A DNA stretch of 64,000 nucleotides from Miniphocaeibacter massiliensis (GTDB lineage Bacteria; Bacillota; Clostridia; Tissierellales; Peptoniphilaceae). Both the position numbers and the translations under genes were made by a program. The DNA lies in assembly GCF_900232905.1 (NCBI RefSeq), contig NZ_OCTQ01000005.1:62001-126000 (forward strand), given 5' to 3'. Below are positions 62,731-64,000 of this stretch, piece by piece (the first letter of the stretch is position 1; each line of letters starts with the position of its first letter). The notes beneath the pieces are model-generated. The model was not told the DNA's origin and did not search any database. It saw nothing but the letters and a program-made list of their open reading frames with translations.

Positions 62731-62926
62731 AGAAATTCGCCAAATGTCAGATGTTGACTTACAAAGTTCGTTAAAAGATTTAAAAGTTGAGTTATTCAAC
62801 TTGCGTTTTCAATTGGCTACAGGGCAATTAGAGAACCCTATGAGAATTAGTGGTGTTAAAAAAGATATAGCCCGCATTAAGACAATCGTAAGAGAACGTG
62901 AACTTAATATTGGGAAGGAGGCATAG
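62720..62926 (+). CDS. rpmC: Ribosomal protein L29
   Basis: 68 residues from the ATG at 62720 (GGTGAAG ahead, inside rplP). [37 protein letters not shown] and VRERELNI are the usual L29 two-helix pattern. An upstream in-frame ATG at 62690 would extend far into rplP and is rejected. Confidence 0.96.
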   Translation: MKTKEIRQMSDVDLQSSLKDLKVELFNLRFQLATGQLENPMRISGVKKDIARIKTIVRERELNIGKEA

Positions 62927-62932
62927 TCCATT

Positions 62933-63187
62933 ATGGAAAGAAATAATAGAAAAACCATAACTGGCACAGTTGTGTCTGATAAAATGGATAAGACAATTGT
63001 TATTGCTGTTAATACTTTTGTTACTCATCCTTTGTATAAAAAGCAAATTAAAAAGACTACTAAATTTAAAGCTCATGACGAAAACAACGAGTGCAAAATT
63101 GGTGATAAAGTTGTAGTAATGGAAACAAGACCTCTTTCAAGAGAAAAAAGATGGAGACTTGTTGAAATCCTCGAAAGAGCAAAGTAA
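62933..63187 (+). CDS. rpsQ: Ribosomal protein S17
   Basis: 84 residues: [40 protein letters not shown] and [20 protein letters not shown], a standard OB-fold S17. It follows rpmC by six bases, with GGGAAGGAGG ahead. Confidence 0.97.
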   Translation: MERNNRKTITGTVVSDKMDKTIVIAVNTFVTHPLYKKQIKKTTKFKAHDENNECKIGDKVVVMETRPLSREKRWRLVEILERAK

Positions 63188-63213
63188 TTCTTATACTAGA
63201 AAGGAGAACCTAA

Positions 63214-63582
63214 ATGATTCAAACAGAAAGTCGTTTAAGAGTCGCAGATAATTCAGGAGCTAAAGAACTACTAGTAATAAGAGTTTTAGGAGGTACTAAT
63301 AAAAAGTACGCTAAAATCGGGGACATAGTAGTTTGTACAGTTAAAAGCGCTACGCCTGGTGGGGTTGTTAAGAAGGGCGAGATTGTAAAAGCTGTTATAG
63401 TTAGAACTAAAAAGGGTGTTAGAAGACCGGATGGTAGCTACATTAAGTTTGATGATAATGCGGCTGTTATTATAAAAGATGATAAAAACCCAGTGGGTAC
63501 AAGAATTTTCGGTACGGTTACTAGAGAATTAAGAGCTGGAAGCTTTATGAAAATTATTTCATTGGCACCTGAAGTATTATAG
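63214..63582 (+). CDS. rplN: Ribosomal protein L14
   Basis: 122 residues. [40 protein letters not shown] and [20 protein letters not shown], with [12 protein letters not shown] at the end. L14 is at the 50S subunit interface and binds RsfS. GGAG is preserved ahead of the ATG. Confidence 0.98.
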   Translation: MIQTESRLRVADNSGAKELLVIRVLGGTNKKYAKIGDIVVCTVKSATPGGVVKKGEIVKAVIVRTKKGVRRPDGSYIKFDDNAAVIIKDDKNPVGTRIFGTVTRELRAGSFMKIISLAPEVL

Positions 63583-63599
63583 TTGGAGGTGTATAGATA

Positions 63600-63908
63600 A
63601 TGAAAATTAAAAGTGGAGATACAGTTATTGTTATAGCTGGTAAAGATAAAGGGAAGACAGGTAAAGTTCTTCAAACAATGCCTAAGAAAAACTTAGTTGT
63701 TGTTGAAGGAGTTAATGTTCAAACTAAACATGAAAAGCCAAGAGGACCTGAAAGCCCAGGTGGTATTCAAAAGGCAGAAGGACCTATTGATGCTTCTAAT
63801 GTTATGTACTATGATTCTAAAGCTGGAAAAGGCTCAAGAATTGGTTACAAAGTTGAAAATGGTACTAAGGTTAGAGTTAGCAAAGCTAGCGGACAAGAGA
63901 TTAAATAG
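63600..63908 (+). CDS. rplX: Ribosomal protein L24
   Basis: 102 residues with the KOW motif GDTVIVIAGKDKGKTGKVLQ, then VVVEGVNVQTKHEKP and GGIQKAEGPIDASNVMYYD. It is an early 50S assembly initiator. Its Shine-Dalgarno is TTGGAGGTG. The 63697 frame on the same strand is a shadow. Confidence 0.97.
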   Translation: MKIKSGDTVIVIAGKDKGKTGKVLQTMPKKNLVVVEGVNVQTKHEKPRGPESPGGIQKAEGPIDASNVMYYDSKAGKGSRIGYKVENGTKVRVSKASGQEIK

Positions 63909-63926
63909 TTAAGAGGGGGTATTTGA

Positions 63927-64000
63927 GTGACTTCCAGATTATTAGAAAAATACAATAAAGAAGTTATTCCTGCATTAACAGAAAGCTTTGGTTATAAAAA
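63927..64000 (+). CDS. rplE: Ribosomal protein L5 (3' end beyond the window)
   Basis: Only the first 24 codons and two more bases are present. A GTG start (GAGGGGG ahead; an in-frame TGA lies just upstream, so no ATG is available) begins SRLLEKYNKEVIPALTESFG, the normal L5 N-terminus. Next gene of the spc block. Confidence 0.9.
   Translation, partial: MTSRLLEKYNKEVIPALTESFGYK

Overview
The window is low-GC (about 30% by eye), AT-rich chromosomal DNA of an obligately anaerobic Firmicute. Three things point to the Clostridia/Tissierellia side, perhaps a Peptoniphilaceae-type organism such as Parvimonas, although the genus cannot be fixed from the sequence alone: a selenocysteine formate dehydrogenase with a NuoE/NuoF/NuoG-like electron-transfer module, a SCIFF radical-SAM peptide locus, and a T-box leader. 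Every complete gene called here ends in TAA or TAG. No gene uses TGA as its stop, and the in-frame TGA codons found are one selenocysteine codon, two in an otherwise intact M23 peptidase, and some in decayed genes.

Layout. 0-12 kb: transporters (NSS, DAACS), several GNAT acetyltransferases, a small XRE / zinc-cysteine protein / HEPN-like cassette (1.9-4.4 kb), an AIM24-family protein, a MalY-type C-S lyase, VanZ and small membrane or zinc-ribbon proteins, and the M23 peptidase with two UGA codons. 12-21.7 kb: a large secreted protein (CWB2 repeats, SH3, C39-like peptidase) sits between two copies of the 3' end of the formate dehydrogenase gene, followed by the minus-strand operon nuoE-like, nuoF-like, nuoG/HylA-like, ferritin-like, selenocysteine fdhF. 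22-31 kb: YgjP-type metallopeptidase, glycerol kinase with DUF2200 and DUF1667 genes, a PLP enzyme / NhaC transporter / RidA operon divergent from a YheO-type regulator, then TDE2712-like and DUF1846 proteins. 31-35 kb: a formate/nitrite channel, small membrane proteins, two decayed genes, a pentapeptide-repeat protein and a DUF554 protein. 35-41.8 kb: WecB epimerase and a glycosyltransferase, dltA-dltC without dltB/dltD, and a GntR-ABC transporter operon. 41.9-49 kb: SCIFF peptide, its radical SAM maturase and an Orn/Lys/Arg-decarboxylase-like enzyme, then thrC-thrB and a peptide-binding lipoprotein. 49-57.8 kb: a Wzy-like polymerase, yaaA, a T-box plus 182-bp tandem repeats ahead of argG-argH, an AraC regulator, an alkyltransferase-like protein and DUF1275. 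57.8-64 kb: the S10-spc ribosomal protein operon, cut in rplE.

How it fits together. The formate dehydrogenase complex and the formate channel suggest NAD(P)- and ferredoxin-linked formate/CO2 metabolism. PLP enzymes, RidA and amino-acid transporters suggest amino-acid fermentation. The 35-51 kb region has scattered cell-envelope genes. The most unusual structures are the duplicated fdhF tail around the CWB2 gene, the 182-bp repeat array between the T-box and argG, the UGA-interrupted M23 peptidase in a UGA-stop-free gene set, and the XRE/zinc/HEPN cassette.
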